A DNA stretch of 30,826 bases from an uncultured Dialister sp. (GCF_900541605.1 NZ_UQKJ01000013.1:1-30826); one strand, 5' to 3'. Counted from the stretch's first letter, positions 16,231 to 24,857 are shown. A program made the numbers and translations. Notes: a model not told the origin generated them from the letters alone.

Positions 16231-17280
16231 TAAATATTTCTTTATAAAAAATTTCTTCATGGCACATTCAGCTTCTGAGAGCCGTACGTGTCCATCTTTA
16301 TCAAGCCACCGGGAGAAGCAGCCTCCGCCGCAGAGGCGGAAGTACTCGCAGCTCCGGCAGCGGTTCATGGCTTTTTTGATGAAGTCCCCCACTTCCCTCA
16401 CCTTGTCCGGGTCCCGGCCCGTTTCTACGGTACCGAGAAGGTACTTGTCCCGTCCCATAAGGGAAGAGCAGGCGTAGATGGAGCCGTGGACATCCACAAA
16501 GGCAGCCTCGCCGTTCATGGCATAGCACTGGGGAAATTCATATTTCCCGGTCCGATCCAGCCGTTCTGCCCGATCTTCCTGGGTAAAGTGGATATGACGG
16601 CCCGTGACCTGTTCCAGCAGGGCCATACGGCGGTACACGGCCTCCAGGGCCTTCGTCATAGCTTCCGCCGAGGGCTCGTGAAGGGTGCTTCCCCTCCCCT
16701 GCTCCCGGAGGATATCAAAACCCACCTGGTGCACGTTCCCGTAAAACTGGGCCATGTCGGCAATGCCCGGCAGTTCGTCCACCATATCGTCAGTAACGAC
16801 ACAGGTGATGCCGGTGCCGATACCCTCTTCCGCCAGGTTCCGGAAGCCCCGGGCCGCCGCCTGAGACGAGGAACCGTCGTCTTTCATGAGCCTGGTCCTG
16901 TCCATGACAGAGGGCCTGCCGTCACAGGAAATCCCGATGCCCACGTTATGGTCGTAAAGGAAACGGCCTATGTCCTTCGTGAGTAGAGAACCGTTCGTCT
17001 GCACCTGCATCTGGGCATCAAAGTGATGCTCTTCTACGAGATGCACCAGCTTTCGGATGAGGGGAAACCGAAGAAGCGGCTCACCGCCGGAGAACTGGAG
17101 GAGAAACCTCTCCCCCGATTTTCCGGCCATCATCACCGCTTTCATGGCCGTTTCCTCAGCCATGTCTACCTGGTCCACATCAGAAGCATAGCAGTAGCGG
17201 CAGGCAAAGTTGCACCGCCCGGTAAGGGTAAGCACCAGCATGCGGATAGGTGGCATGTTATTCGTCATCGTCTCCATCAT
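16195..17280 (-). CDS. Radical SAM/SPASM domain enzyme
   Basis: A 361-residue radical SAM enzyme. The [4Fe-4S] SAM-cluster motif CNFACRYC gives C23, C27 and C30; FSGGEPLL is the SAM-binding GGE motif. The C-terminus carries a full seven-cysteine SPASM motif for auxiliary clusters: C252, C271 (after G266), C308, C311, C317, C321 and C339. SPASM enzymes include peptide maturases (anSME, PqqE, thioether-forming enzymes) and the tetrapyrrole enzymes NirJ, AhbC and AhbD, so both substrate classes are possible; the chelatase context favours a tetrapyrrole, while the motif style (RYCYA, QTNGSLL) is also peptide-maturase-like. The start overlaps the CobN-like gene by 23 bases. The last residues (GTGLQSGL) derive from an intergenic tail repeat. 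Confidence 0.88.
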   Translation of the reverse strand: MMETMTNNMPPIRMLVLTLTGRCNFACRYCYASDVDQVDMAEETAMKAVMMAGKSGERFLLQFSGGEPLLRFPLIRKLVHLVEEHHFDAQMQVQTNGSLLTKDIGRFLYDHNVGIGISCDGRPSVMDRTRLMKDDGSSSQAAARGFRNLAEEGIGTGITCVVTDDMVDELPGIADMAQFYGNVHQVGFDILREQGRGSTLHEPSAEAMTKALEAVYRRMALLEQVTGRHIHFTQEDRAERLDRTGKYEFPQCYAMNGEAAFVDVHGSIYACSSLMGRDKYLLGTVETGRDPDKVREVGDFIKKAMNRCRSCEYFRLCGGGCFSRWLDKDGHVRLSEAECAMKKFFIKKYLEKKGTGLQSGL

Positions 17281-20200
17281 CTTCCAGTTCCCCTTCCACC
17301 GACAGGTAGAGCTGCTGCAGTTCTTCCTTCATGGAATCATCGGCATTCCACATCTTCCGCTGGTCCGCTTCCAGAAGGGTTTCGGCAATGTTCTGGAGAG
17401 CCCAGGGATTCACTTTCTTCATCCACTGCTGCATCTTCGGATCCAGGGCGTATTTTTTCGCGTACTGTTCATACATGTAGTCATCCATAACGCCGCTGGT
17501 GGCATCCCACTGGAAACTGATGGACAGCCGGTTTGCCAGGTCCGTAGCTCCTTTATAACCGTGTTTCATGAGGCCTTCGATGTACTTCGGATTCATGGAT
17601 TCACTGCGGAAAACCCGCTTCATTTCTTCCTGTACCGTCTTCACTCCTACAGCACTGCGGTTCGTGGAATCCCCTACATAGGACTGGGGAGTCTTGCCAC
17701 CGAGGCTCTTCACCGCGGCAATCATACCGCCGTGGAAAGCATTGTAGTCATCGGAAGAAAGAATATTGGATTCATGGTTTTCTTCATTCTTCACCGTAAG
17801 GTCCAGGGAGGCCAGCCGTTTCTTGAAGAGTTCCGGTTTGAAGACGCCCCGGTTGCCGCCGCCAAAGACGTGGCCGCCCCAGCGGACATAGACACTGGCC
17901 AGGTCATCTTCGTTCTGCCAGTTCTTGGAGTCCAGCACCGTATTCACACCGGCCCCATAGGTACCGGGAGCATCACCGAAGATGCGGAATGCCGCATTTC
18001 TCCAGGCATCGTCTGCATCCACCCCTTCATCGGTCATAAGTTTCGTGTCCGCCTTCACGTGCTTCCGGATGAAGTTATCTTCGTCCTTCTCATCCAGGGA
18101 AGCCGCCAGGAGTACTGCCTTATCCATGAGTTCGGAAATCTGGGGCAGCGTATCCCGGAAGAGGCCGCTGATACGGCCGGTGACATCGATTCTGGGACGC
18201 TTCAGTTCAGAAAGGGGAATCGGCTCCAGGTCCCGGACCTGGAGGCTTCCTTTCTGCCATACGGGGCGGATACCGAGAAGGTAGAGGAATTCCGCAATAT
18301 CCTGGCCGGAGGAGCGCATATTGGGGCCGGACCAGAGAACCATACCGATATTTTCCGGATACTTGCCCTGGTCGGCGATGAACTTCTCAATCATCCGGTC
18401 GCCAAGCTTCACACCCAGCTGCCAGCCTGCCGGAGAAGGCAGTGTCCTGGGATCTACGCCGTAGAAATTCCGGCCCGAAGGCAGGAGAGAGACGCCACCG
18501 GCATTGGGGGAGCCGGACGGACCCGGTTCCACGTATCGTCCATCCAAAGCATCCAGGGTGTGGTCCATTTCTTTCGTCACCCGGGAAAGGCGGGGATAGA
18601 TTTCCTCGGTCACAAAGTGAAGAAGGTTCTCCGCCTTACTGCGCCATTCACCGCTCCCCTCCATTTCCGGAAGGTCCATGGCTCCGGAAATGGCGTCTTC
18701 CGTAAAGCCGCCGTCCTGCACCGTCCGGATGACCTTTCTTGTTTCTTTCCGGATCCGGGTCATGAGTTCGCCGTAGGTGCAGTGTTCCTTCTCATCCATT
18801 TCAGCAGCCCTTTCCTGGATGGTATCCAGGTCCGTGCCATACTTCTCCGCCCACAGATCATAGATGGACGGGATCTTGTCATTGGAAAGACGCAGCAGCT
18901 GGAGAATACCGTCGGTAAGGAGATCTCCTTCCAAAGGCTGGCCCAGGATATGGAGGCCCACATGGACTTCGCTGTCCTTCAGCTCTTCGATGTAATTGTG
19001 GAGATCTGCCACATAATCATCAAAGGCAGTTCCCTCCTTCATGGGCACATCGCTTTCCAGTTTTGCTTTTTTTACAAGCTCCAGAATCGGTTTTTCCATG
19101 TCCGATACGTCGTTCCCCGTTTCTTTCAGGTGAGCGTATTCGTCCATGGTCTTTTCCAGTTCCTCCAGTTCATCGTAGGCACCGGCATCGGCTACCGGCG
19201 CCGGCATGTAGCCGATAAGACAGCCTGAAGAACGGCGCTTGGCAATCATGCCTTCACCGGTAATGGTCATATGGTAAGGATATACATTGGGCAGGTCTCC
19301 CAATGCAATATCCGGATAACTTTCTTCATCGAGCCCTGTTGCTTTGCCCGGCAGCCATTCCAGGTTACCATGGGTACCCATGTGAATTACGGCATCCGCC
19401 TTCCATACATTCCGGAGCCAGTAGTAGAAAGCCACGTACTGGTGGGTCGGCGGGATGTAGGGATCATGGTAGGCCTTGGAGGGATCCATACCGTACTGCC
19501 GGGAAGGCTGCACCGTAAGGAACAGGTTTCCGTCCATGGTCCCGGGAACCAGGATATTTCCCTTGTCCGAAATCATGACTTCCCCCGGTGCCTTGCCCCA
19601 GCTCTCTTCCATTCTCTTCTGGGCATCCTTTCCAAGGGTATGGAAGAAATCGATATATTCCTTTGCCGACAGCTTCTGGCATTCCTCCGCCTGCTTTTCG
19701 GTCATCATGGACACATCATTCGTAGCATGGGACGTCATCATTTCGATGAATTTTTCCGTATCCTCCGGAATGAAATCGATGGTATATCCTTCGTCCTTCA
19801 TCCGCTTCATGAGGCGGATAGCGCTTTCCATGGTATCCAGGCCGGAAGCGGAACCGATATTCGAATTCTTCGCCGGATAATTGTGGAAAATAATGGCAAT
19901 TTTCTTATCAGAGTTTGCCATTCGATGGAGGTGAGCCCATTTGCCCGCCTTCCCCACCATCCGGGAAATCCGTTCCGGAATGGGATGGAATTCTACGGTG
20001 CCATCTTCCTTCCGTACTCTGCCGGCAATTGGCACCCCGTGAATGGCGCCATCCAGTTCCGGCATGGCCACGGCGATGGAAGTCTCGATGGAATTGAGAC
20101 CTTCCTTATTCTCCCGCCAGTCCTTTTCCGATACGAGGAGGGTATAAGCATCAAGAAGCGGAACTCCCAGTTTCTTCAAAGTGGCAATAGAGGCCTGGCC

Positions 20201-20977
20201 GCTGCCGGTAAGAGCAAACTTCATGGTACTGGTAAGGGAATCAATCACCGGCTTACCATCCTTCATGAAATAGGTTTCAATGACCTCCGACAGGGTAGGC
20301 ATGCCAAGGGCTGTTTCCGGCGCGCCATTGGCAAAGACCGGAATCACATGATAGCCCTGCTTCTCTGCCTCTTCCATAAAAGCGTTCTGGTAGGACAGGT
20401 CCCCCCAGATCCATTCCTCCCTGTAAAAGAGAAGTCCCAGCACAGGCCGGTTATCATGCCAGCGGCCGATAAACTCTGCAAGGTCCGTGGTAAAGAGACT
20501 CTCCTTTGTGGGGTCATAAATGCCGGCCCAGGTGTAAGTCTTCGGAGCTTCCGGTTTCTCAATGGCACTATCAAAAAGGGAATTCGCATAAAGCCAGAGA
20601 TTTTTAAAATTCTCCATGCCACCGTAGAGACAGTACTCCCGAAAATGTTTCATCATATCATCGGTGAGACTCTCGCTGTGCTCCGCAGCGCCACCGTCCA
20701 CAGCATCTACGAAGTAAGGAATTCCCTCTCCATCCAGGAAACGGCGGCATTCCTTCCAGAAATTCGACTTCAGCCCGTTCTTCATGAGATGCACCATGAC
20801 CAAAGAGGCACCTTTCATCTTCCTTTCCCAGGAACGGTCCCAGTCACTGGTTCTCTCAATCATCACAGGCAGGCAGAGGTCAGAAATCTTTCCCTCCTCC
20901 TGCAGCGCTTCGCAGGCCTTGCGGATAGCCGCATACCGCCTGTCATGGTTTGTCATGTAAATAATCTTGCAGTCCAT
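17258..20977 (-). CDS. Class I metal chelatase large subunit (CobN/BchH-like)
   Basis: A 1239-residue member of the CobN/BchH family, the porphyrin- and metal-binding catalytic subunit of Co- and Mg-chelatases. The family core is seen at about residues 530-590: HMGTHGNLEWLPGK, then LPNVYPYHMT and GEGMIAKRR. I start at ATG 20977, where GGAGG lies just upstream, rather than nine codons earlier. Length fits both BchH and CobN. With the BchI- and BchD-like genes next to it, all three subunits of an ATP-dependent chelatase are present. CobN would imply cobalt insertion for B12, but no cob/cbi genes are nearby; BchH would imply Mg, but the organism type is not phototrophic. A third relative, HmuS of Bacteroides, is linked to anaerobic haem use, so demetallation is also possible. 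Metal and direction are undetermined. Confidence 0.92.
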   Translation of the reverse strand: MDCKIIYMTNHDRRYAAIRKACEALQEEGKISDLCLPVMIERTSDWDRSWERKMKGASLVMVHLMKNGLKSNFWKECRRFLDGEGIPYFVDAVDGGAAEHSESLTDDMMKHFREYCLYGGMENFKNLWLYANSLFDSAIEKPEAPKTYTWAGIYDPTKESLFTTDLAEFIGRWHDNRPVLGLLFYREEWIWGDLSYQNAFMEEAEKQGYHVIPVFANGAPETALGMPTLSEVIETYFMKDGKPVIDSLTSTMKFALTGSGQASIATLKKLGVPLLDAYTLLVSEKDWRENKEGLNSIETSIAVAMPELDGAIHGVPIAGRVRKEDGTVEFHPIPERISRMVGKAGKWAHLHRMANSDKKIAIIFHNYPAKNSNIGSASGLDTMESAIRLMKRMKDEGYTIDFIPEDTEKFIEMMTSHATNDVSMMTEKQAEECQKLSAKEYIDFFHTLGKDAQKRMEESWGKAPGEVMISDKGNILVPGTMDGNLFLTVQPSRQYGMDPSKAYHDPYIPPTHQYVAFYYWLRNVWKADAVIHMGTHGNLEWLPGKATGLDEESYPDIALGDLPNVYPYHMTITGEGMIAKRRSSGCLIGYMPAPVADAGAYDELEELEKTMDEYAHLKETGNDVSDMEKPILELVKKAKLESDVPMKEGTAFDDYVADLHNYIEELKDSEVHVGLHILGQPLEGDLLTDGILQLLRLSNDKIPSIYDLWAEKYGTDLDTIQERAAEMDEKEHCTYGELMTRIRKETRKVIRTVQDGGFTEDAISGAMDLPEMEGSGEWRSKAENLLHFVTEEIYPRLSRVTKEMDHTLDALDGRYVEPGPSGSPNAGGVSLLPSGRNFYGVDPRTLPSPAGWQLGVKLGDRMIEKFIADQGKYPENIGMVLWSGPNMRSSGQDIAEFLYLLGIRPVWQKGSLQVRDLEPIPLSELKRPRIDVTGRISGLFRDTLPQISELMDKAVLLAASLDEKDEDNFIRKHVKADTKLMTDEGVDADDAWRNAAFRIFGDAPGTYGAGVNTVLDSKNWQNEDDLASVYVRWGGHVFGGGNRGVFKPELFKKRLASLDLTVKNEENHESNILSSDDYNAFHGGMIAAVKSLGGKTPQSYVGDSTNRSAVGVKTVQEEMKRVFRSESMNPKYIEGLMKHGYKGATDLANRLSISFQWDATSGVMDDYMYEQYAKKYALDPKMQQWMKKVNPWALQNIAETLLEADQRKMWNADDSMKEELQQLYLSVEGELEDDGDDDE

Positions 20978-21111
20978 AGTTCCTCCAATCAAGCAATCTG
21001 GCAACCACCCAACATAAAGAGCAGTGTCTTCCTATTTTTTGTACATTCATTCAATCAGCAGTAATTAATTATAAATAATCTACGATACAGAATTCCTGAT
21101 ATACACATCTA

Positions 21112-21139
21112 ATTATACTATTTCTGTAAGTTTTTTGAA
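21112..21139 (-). promoter_or_regulatory. Candidate promoter of the CobN-like gene
   Basis: On the minus strand TTCAAA (21134-21139), 16 bases, then TATAAT (21112-21117), about 135 bases before the ATG. The 21005-21290 region is strongly AT-rich compared with its surroundings and holds no convincing gene. Confidence 0.45.
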
Positions 21140-21151
21140 GTAATTACATGA

Positions 21152-21167
21152 AAATTCTTAAGAATTT
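21152..21167. promoter_or_regulatory. 16-bp perfect palindrome upstream of the CobN-like promoter
   Basis: AAATTCTTAAGAATTT is a perfect 16-bp palindrome lying 12 bases upstream of the candidate -35. It looks like a dimeric-regulator operator; the regulator is unknown. Confidence 0.4.
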
Positions 21168-21291
21168 ATAGGCAATATTACATATTTTCCTACTGCGATT
21201 TGCGTGAATCGTTGGTAAATTAAGTAATTTCCTGATATCGGATTGTTTCCTGCTGTGTTGTTGAAAGGTGAGAAAGCACAAATCAAGGCAT

Positions 21292-21343
21292 GAAAAAACG
21301 CCTGCAATCGTTCTAACGGAAAAATCCGTAGAAGAATGCAGGC
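21292..21343 (-). terminator. Rho-independent terminator after the nitrogenase-like operon
   Basis: On the minus strand a long stem GCCTGCA...TTCTACGGA-TTTT-TCCGTTAGAA...TGCAGGC (21300-21343) is followed by GTTTTTT. It lies 57 bases after the NifK-like stop and separates that operon from the CobN-like gene, which therefore needs its own promoter. Confidence 0.85.
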
Positions 21344-21399
21344 AAAGAATGGGGCCAAAAAGTAACGATACATTCAAAAAGCTGTGTTGAACAGTGTCT

Positions 21400-22662
21400 T
21401 CATCTCATTTCCCTCAGTTTGGCATTCCAGATTCGTTCATAGAGGTACGCCGCTCCCCGGATGCCGCAGAGGGGAAGATCGGTAATCATGAGTTCATCAT
21501 GAGAGGGCCTTGCGATATGGACGGAGGCAAAGGGCTTTTTCATCCGTTCCAGATTTGCCGTTTCTTCGCTGGAGGAGAGGACAAGTCCCCCCTTCCATTG
21601 TTTATAGTCCTCTTTCACCAGGGCGTCGTCTTTCGGCAGGGTTCTGACGGCGTCGGCAGCGTCGGTATGGTAGGTCGTGGGCATCTGGAGATGGATAATG
21701 AGATTGGCCGTATCGAGCCATTCGTTCCGAAGGGCATCAGCCATACCGATGGCCTCCGACGGCGGTGCCGCTACCAGGACCTGATCGAACCACAAGGAGC
21801 CCCAGAGGGAAGCCAGGTAGCTGCCCCTTCTCATGACCTCCGGACGGATGCGGTCCACTTCTTCCCGCACCGCCTTCGGATTTCCGAAGCCGCAGCCTTC
21901 CACCACCTGCCGGATCCAGTGCAGGGTGCCTTCGTAACCGTAGGGCAGTCCCACCTGGAGATAAGGTGTGCCGAAGCGGTTCTTCATTTCTTCCGCCGCC
22001 GGAAGGGCCAGTTCATCCCGGACCACCAGGTTCACCGCCGCCTCCGGTGCCTTCATGATGGTGTCCCAGTCCTCAGCACAGCCGGGGGTGGAGATGACGG
22101 AAATGCCGGTCATGGAAAGGAGCCGCCGGATTTCCCGGGCGTCTTCCCTTCCCTTCATGGATACATCGGACAGGCCCAGCACGTTCACAGCAGTCGGCTT
22201 CACAGGGAGCGGCTTCATTTCTTCCACCACCCGGAGGAAAGCATTGGCAAATCCCTTTTCAAAATTTCCTTTAAGGCCGCCGCTGTCCATGGTGTATACG
22301 GGCCAGGGGCCGCCGAATTTCCTGGCGATTCCCTTCAGGTCATCCCCGATAAGGCCGATGCTGCAGTTATTCATGAGGAAAACCCGGTCCACGCCGGGCA
22401 CCGTCTTCACATAGGAAAGACCGTCGGTGATGTCCTTTTCCGTGCCATACACCAGGGACGCCGGACTGGGCTGGGTGCAGTAAAACATGGTGGCGGCGTT
22501 TTTGTTTTCGTCATCCACGTGTTTCATGGCATAGAAATAGCACCACAGGGGACCATTGATCATGACAAAGCTCTTCGGAATGGATGCGAAGAACGCGGAG
22601 GATCCCGTAAGGCCGCAGCGGTTATTGTGATGACAGTAGGACTCAAATTCAGGCTTTGACAT
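21400..22662 (-). CDS. Nitrogenase component 1 family protein, NifK/BchB-like
   Basis: A 420-residue beta-type subunit of a nitrogenase-like reductase. Cysteines C16, C41 (NGPLWC) and C100 (NNCSIGLIGDD) sit where NifK keeps its three P-cluster ligands, and the IGDD after C100 is a family signature; extra cysteines are C10 and C62. I start at ATG 22662 behind GGGAGG, overlapping the NifD-like gene by 14 bases; an open frame 41 codons longer runs through that gene and is rejected. The protein lacks the extra C-terminal domain of BchB. Its partner is the NifD-like protein just upstream. Family is sure; the substrate is unknown and it should not be labelled NifK. Confidence 0.85.
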   Translation of the reverse strand: MSKPEFESYCHHNNRCGLTGSSAFFASIPKSFVMINGPLWCYFYAMKHVDDENKNAATMFYCTQPSPASLVYGTEKDITDGLSYVKTVPGVDRVFLMNNCSIGLIGDDLKGIARKFGGPWPVYTMDSGGLKGNFEKGFANAFLRVVEEMKPLPVKPTAVNVLGLSDVSMKGREDAREIRRLLSMTGISVISTPGCAEDWDTIMKAPEAAVNLVVRDELALPAAEEMKNRFGTPYLQVGLPYGYEGTLHWIRQVVEGCGFGNPKAVREEVDRIRPEVMRRGSYLASLWGSLWFDQVLVAAPPSEAIGMADALRNEWLDTANLIIHLQMPTTYHTDAADAVRTLPKDDALVKEDYKQWKGGLVLSSSEETANLERMKKPFASVHIARPSHDELMITDLPLCGIRGAAYLYERIWNAKLREMR

Positions 22663-23941
22663 AGGCGATGCCTCCCTTTCTTCCCCGGCGGCAGAGGAGC
22701 CGGTACAGGGAGCGCAGGAAGACCTGCTCTCCCTCGAATCCCGCCAGTGCCACCATGGGGATAAACAGCTGCCGCACGGGGGCATTGGTCATTTCATTGG
22801 TGGTGAGGAGCACGTCGCAGTCCTTCAGGAGATCATCGGCGGACCCTTCATAAATGGGAATATTTCCAAAAGCTGCGATTTCCTTACGGAACGCCGCCTT
22901 ATCCTCTTCCGTGAGATTCGGGAAGAAGAGGACCCCCCGGATATCCAGGGCCAGCCGCTGCAGAGAGGCCAGGGTCTCCTTCGGATGGTACCACCGGATG
23001 CCGCGGCCGATGGCGATGACCGCCTTCTTTTCTTTCGTCATGGGAAGATAGGAAGAAACCTCTGCGGTGAGCCGTTTCGTTTCCTCTTCCACCACTTTGT
23101 CTCCCCGGTCTTTCCGTCCTGCCGTCTCCGCCACCTTACGGATCCAGTGGCAGGTGGCCTCAAAGCCCGTGGGATATACATTTCCCACAGATTTCACGCC
23201 GTATTCCGTTTCCAGCTCTTTCACCATGTCCACCATGCCCTGAGGCTGACCGGCGGTGCCCAGCATTACAGAATAGGAGGCCTTCGTCACGTTTTTCCAG
23301 TCCTTGAAGGGAACATACCCCGGGAACTGGTAATCCACATGGAGCCCCAGAAGGGAGAGGAGCCTGGTCACTTCCCGCACGTACTGGCCGTGGGGTCCCA
23401 TCTGGTCTCCCAGGAGCACCACGGAGTCCGGCTCGTGGTCATTCTTCACGAAGAACCGGTCCATGATGGCTTTCGCCGTCTTATAGTAGCCGTCGGAATA
23501 CTCGCCGCCCAGGAAACCCGCAAAGGGCATGGACATGACAGGGATGCCGTATTCCGCTTCCGCCGAAGCCGCCTCTTCATCCACGTCGTCGCCGATGACG
23601 CCGGCGGTACAGGAAGAAGCGATGAGCAGGCACTCGGGATGGTAGGTTTCCATGGTGTAGGCAATGCATTCATGGAGCCTGTCGATACCGCCGAAGATAC
23701 TGTCCTTTTCCCGAAGGTTCGAGGAAACAAGGGGGACCGTCTCCTCCACTTCCCGCTCCCCATCGGCGGACAGGCGGTAATGGTTGCCCAGGTCCATGGA
23801 CGCCGCCACGTGGACGCAGCCCATGGGGCTGTGGAAAATCACGGCGCATCCCTTGCAGCCCACCACCGCCCGCCATACGGCGGTCATGGTGCAGCTCATG
23901 GATTTATTCTTTGTAAAAAGCCACTTAGTTTTCAGTGCCAT
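22649..23941 (-). CDS. Nitrogenase component 1 family protein, NifD/BchN-like
   Basis: A 430-residue alpha-type subunit of a nitrogenase-like reductase. Cluster-ligand candidates are C17 (or C29/C32 in GCKGC), C42 in HSPMGC, and C111 in SSCTAGVIGDD; the FGG motif (SIFGGIDRL) is also present. In the region where NifD has the FeMo-cofactor cysteine (C275), this protein reads LGTAGQPQG with no cysteine, so a nitrogenase FeMo-cofactor is unlikely; chlorophyll-type reductases (BchN, BchY) and CfbD bind a tetrapyrrole in that cavity instead. It overlaps the NifH-like gene by 17 bases upstream and the NifK-like gene by 14 bases downstream, so the three are co-translated. Confidence 0.88.
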   Translation of the reverse strand: MALKTKWLFTKNKSMSCTMTAVWRAVVGCKGCAVIFHSPMGCVHVAASMDLGNHYRLSADGEREVEETVPLVSSNLREKDSIFGGIDRLHECIAYTMETYHPECLLIASSCTAGVIGDDVDEEAASAEAEYGIPVMSMPFAGFLGGEYSDGYYKTAKAIMDRFFVKNDHEPDSVVLLGDQMGPHGQYVREVTRLLSLLGLHVDYQFPGYVPFKDWKNVTKASYSVMLGTAGQPQGMVDMVKELETEYGVKSVGNVYPTGFEATCHWIRKVAETAGRKDRGDKVVEEETKRLTAEVSSYLPMTKEKKAVIAIGRGIRWYHPKETLASLQRLALDIRGVLFFPNLTEEDKAAFRKEIAAFGNIPIYEGSADDLLKDCDVLLTTNEMTNAPVRQLFIPMVALAGFEGEQVFLRSLYRLLCRRGRKGGIAYVKA

Positions 23942-24743
23942 ACCGGCTCACCAGCTTTTCCAGATCATCAAAGGAAACAGGCGTAGGAATGGAAAGATTC
24001 TCATTGGTCAGAATCGTCTCCCCCAGCTTCCGGTACACATCGGCCTGGGCAGAATCCGGTGCGTACTGGAGTACGGTCTGCCTGTTATTTTCCGCCAGGT
24101 TCACGATTTTATCCCGGGGTACAAAGGCCACCAGCTTCGTATGGAGCATATCCGCAAATTCCAGAAGAAGCTCCTTCTCCCCCGGCACCTTACGGCTGTT
24201 GCCGATGATACCGGCCAGCCGCACCTTGCCCCGGGACGCGAAGCGGCGGATGCCCTTGGCTATATTATTGGCTGCATAGAGAGACATGAGCTCCCCGGAG
24301 GACACCACGTAGATTTCTTCGGCGTACCCTTCCCGGATAGGCATGGCAAAGCCGCCGCACACCACATCCCCCAGCACGTCGTACAGGATCACATCGGACT
24401 CCGGCAGCGCATGGAGCCGGTCCAGGAGCTGCAGGGCCACGATGATGCCCCGGCCTGCGCAGCCCACCCCGGGCTCCGGTCCCCCTGCCTCCACGCAGGT
24501 AATGCCGTTGAACCCGGTATGGATGATATCCTCCTTCTTAATTTCAGAAGCATCCTTCGTGCGGATCTGGTCCAGCACCGTCTCCTTGCAGATATGGCCC
24601 AGGAGAAGGCGGGTGGAATCATTCTTCGGGTCACAGCCGATCTGGCACACCCGCTTTCCCATGAGGCTCAAAGCGGCGGATACATTGGAAGCGGTGGTGG
24701 ATTTGCCGATGCCGCCCTTCCCATAAAAAGCGATTTTCTTCAT
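23925..24743 (-). CDS. NifH/BchL/CfbC-like ATP-dependent reductase (Fe protein)
   Basis: A 272-residue homodimeric iron protein that hydrolyses ATP while passing electrons to the component 1 partner. P-loop GKGGIGKST is at 9-17, switch I CDPKNDST at 37-44, and the two cysteines that bridge the [4Fe-4S] cluster are C95 (GVGCAGRG) and C129 (GDVVCGGFAMPIR). R98 matches the NifH arginine that DraT modifies in diazotrophs. I start at ATG 24743, after GGAGAGGAG, which places the P-loop at the normal N-terminal position; a frame 70 codons longer is repeat DNA. First gene of the operon. Its length fits NifH and CfbC. Its class within the superfamily cannot be set by eye. Confidence 0.93.
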   Translation of the reverse strand: MKKIAFYGKGGIGKSTTASNVSAALSLMGKRVCQIGCDPKNDSTRLLLGHICKETVLDQIRTKDASEIKKEDIIHTGFNGITCVEAGGPEPGVGCAGRGIIVALQLLDRLHALPESDVILYDVLGDVVCGGFAMPIREGYAEEIYVVSSGELMSLYAANNIAKGIRRFASRGKVRLAGIIGNSRKVPGEKELLLEFADMLHTKLVAFVPRDKIVNLAENNRQTVLQYAPDSAQADVYRKLGETILTNENLSIPTPVSFDDLEKLVSRYGTEN

Positions 24744-24791
24744 AGGGCTCCTCTCCTTATGTGTGAAAGATGAAATGTATGTTATATGTAT

Positions 24792-24800
24792 ATTATAGCA
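24792..24800 (-). promoter_or_regulatory. Extended -10 promoter of the nitrogenase-like operon
   Basis: The minus strand reads TGCTATAAT, a perfect extended -10, about 50 bases before the NifH-like ATG. No good -35 is seen. A dyad with GTATAC and GGTATA lies just upstream (about 24823-24838). Confidence 0.55.
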
Positions 24801-24857
24801 TTGGAATGAACGGCCTGCGGCTGTATACGTATTGGTATATCCTCCCATGCGTACGGA

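Noticed and set aside
21144..21377. Small genes of 77 or 71 codons upstream of the CobN-like gene
   Set aside because: They overlap the terminator and AT-rich promoter region, in two competing frames, with no domain.
21400..24743. A true nitrogenase (nifHDK) for nitrogen fixation
   Set aside because: The FeMo-cofactor cysteine is missing in the NifD-like protein, both component 1 subunits are short, and no nifB/E/N is in the window.
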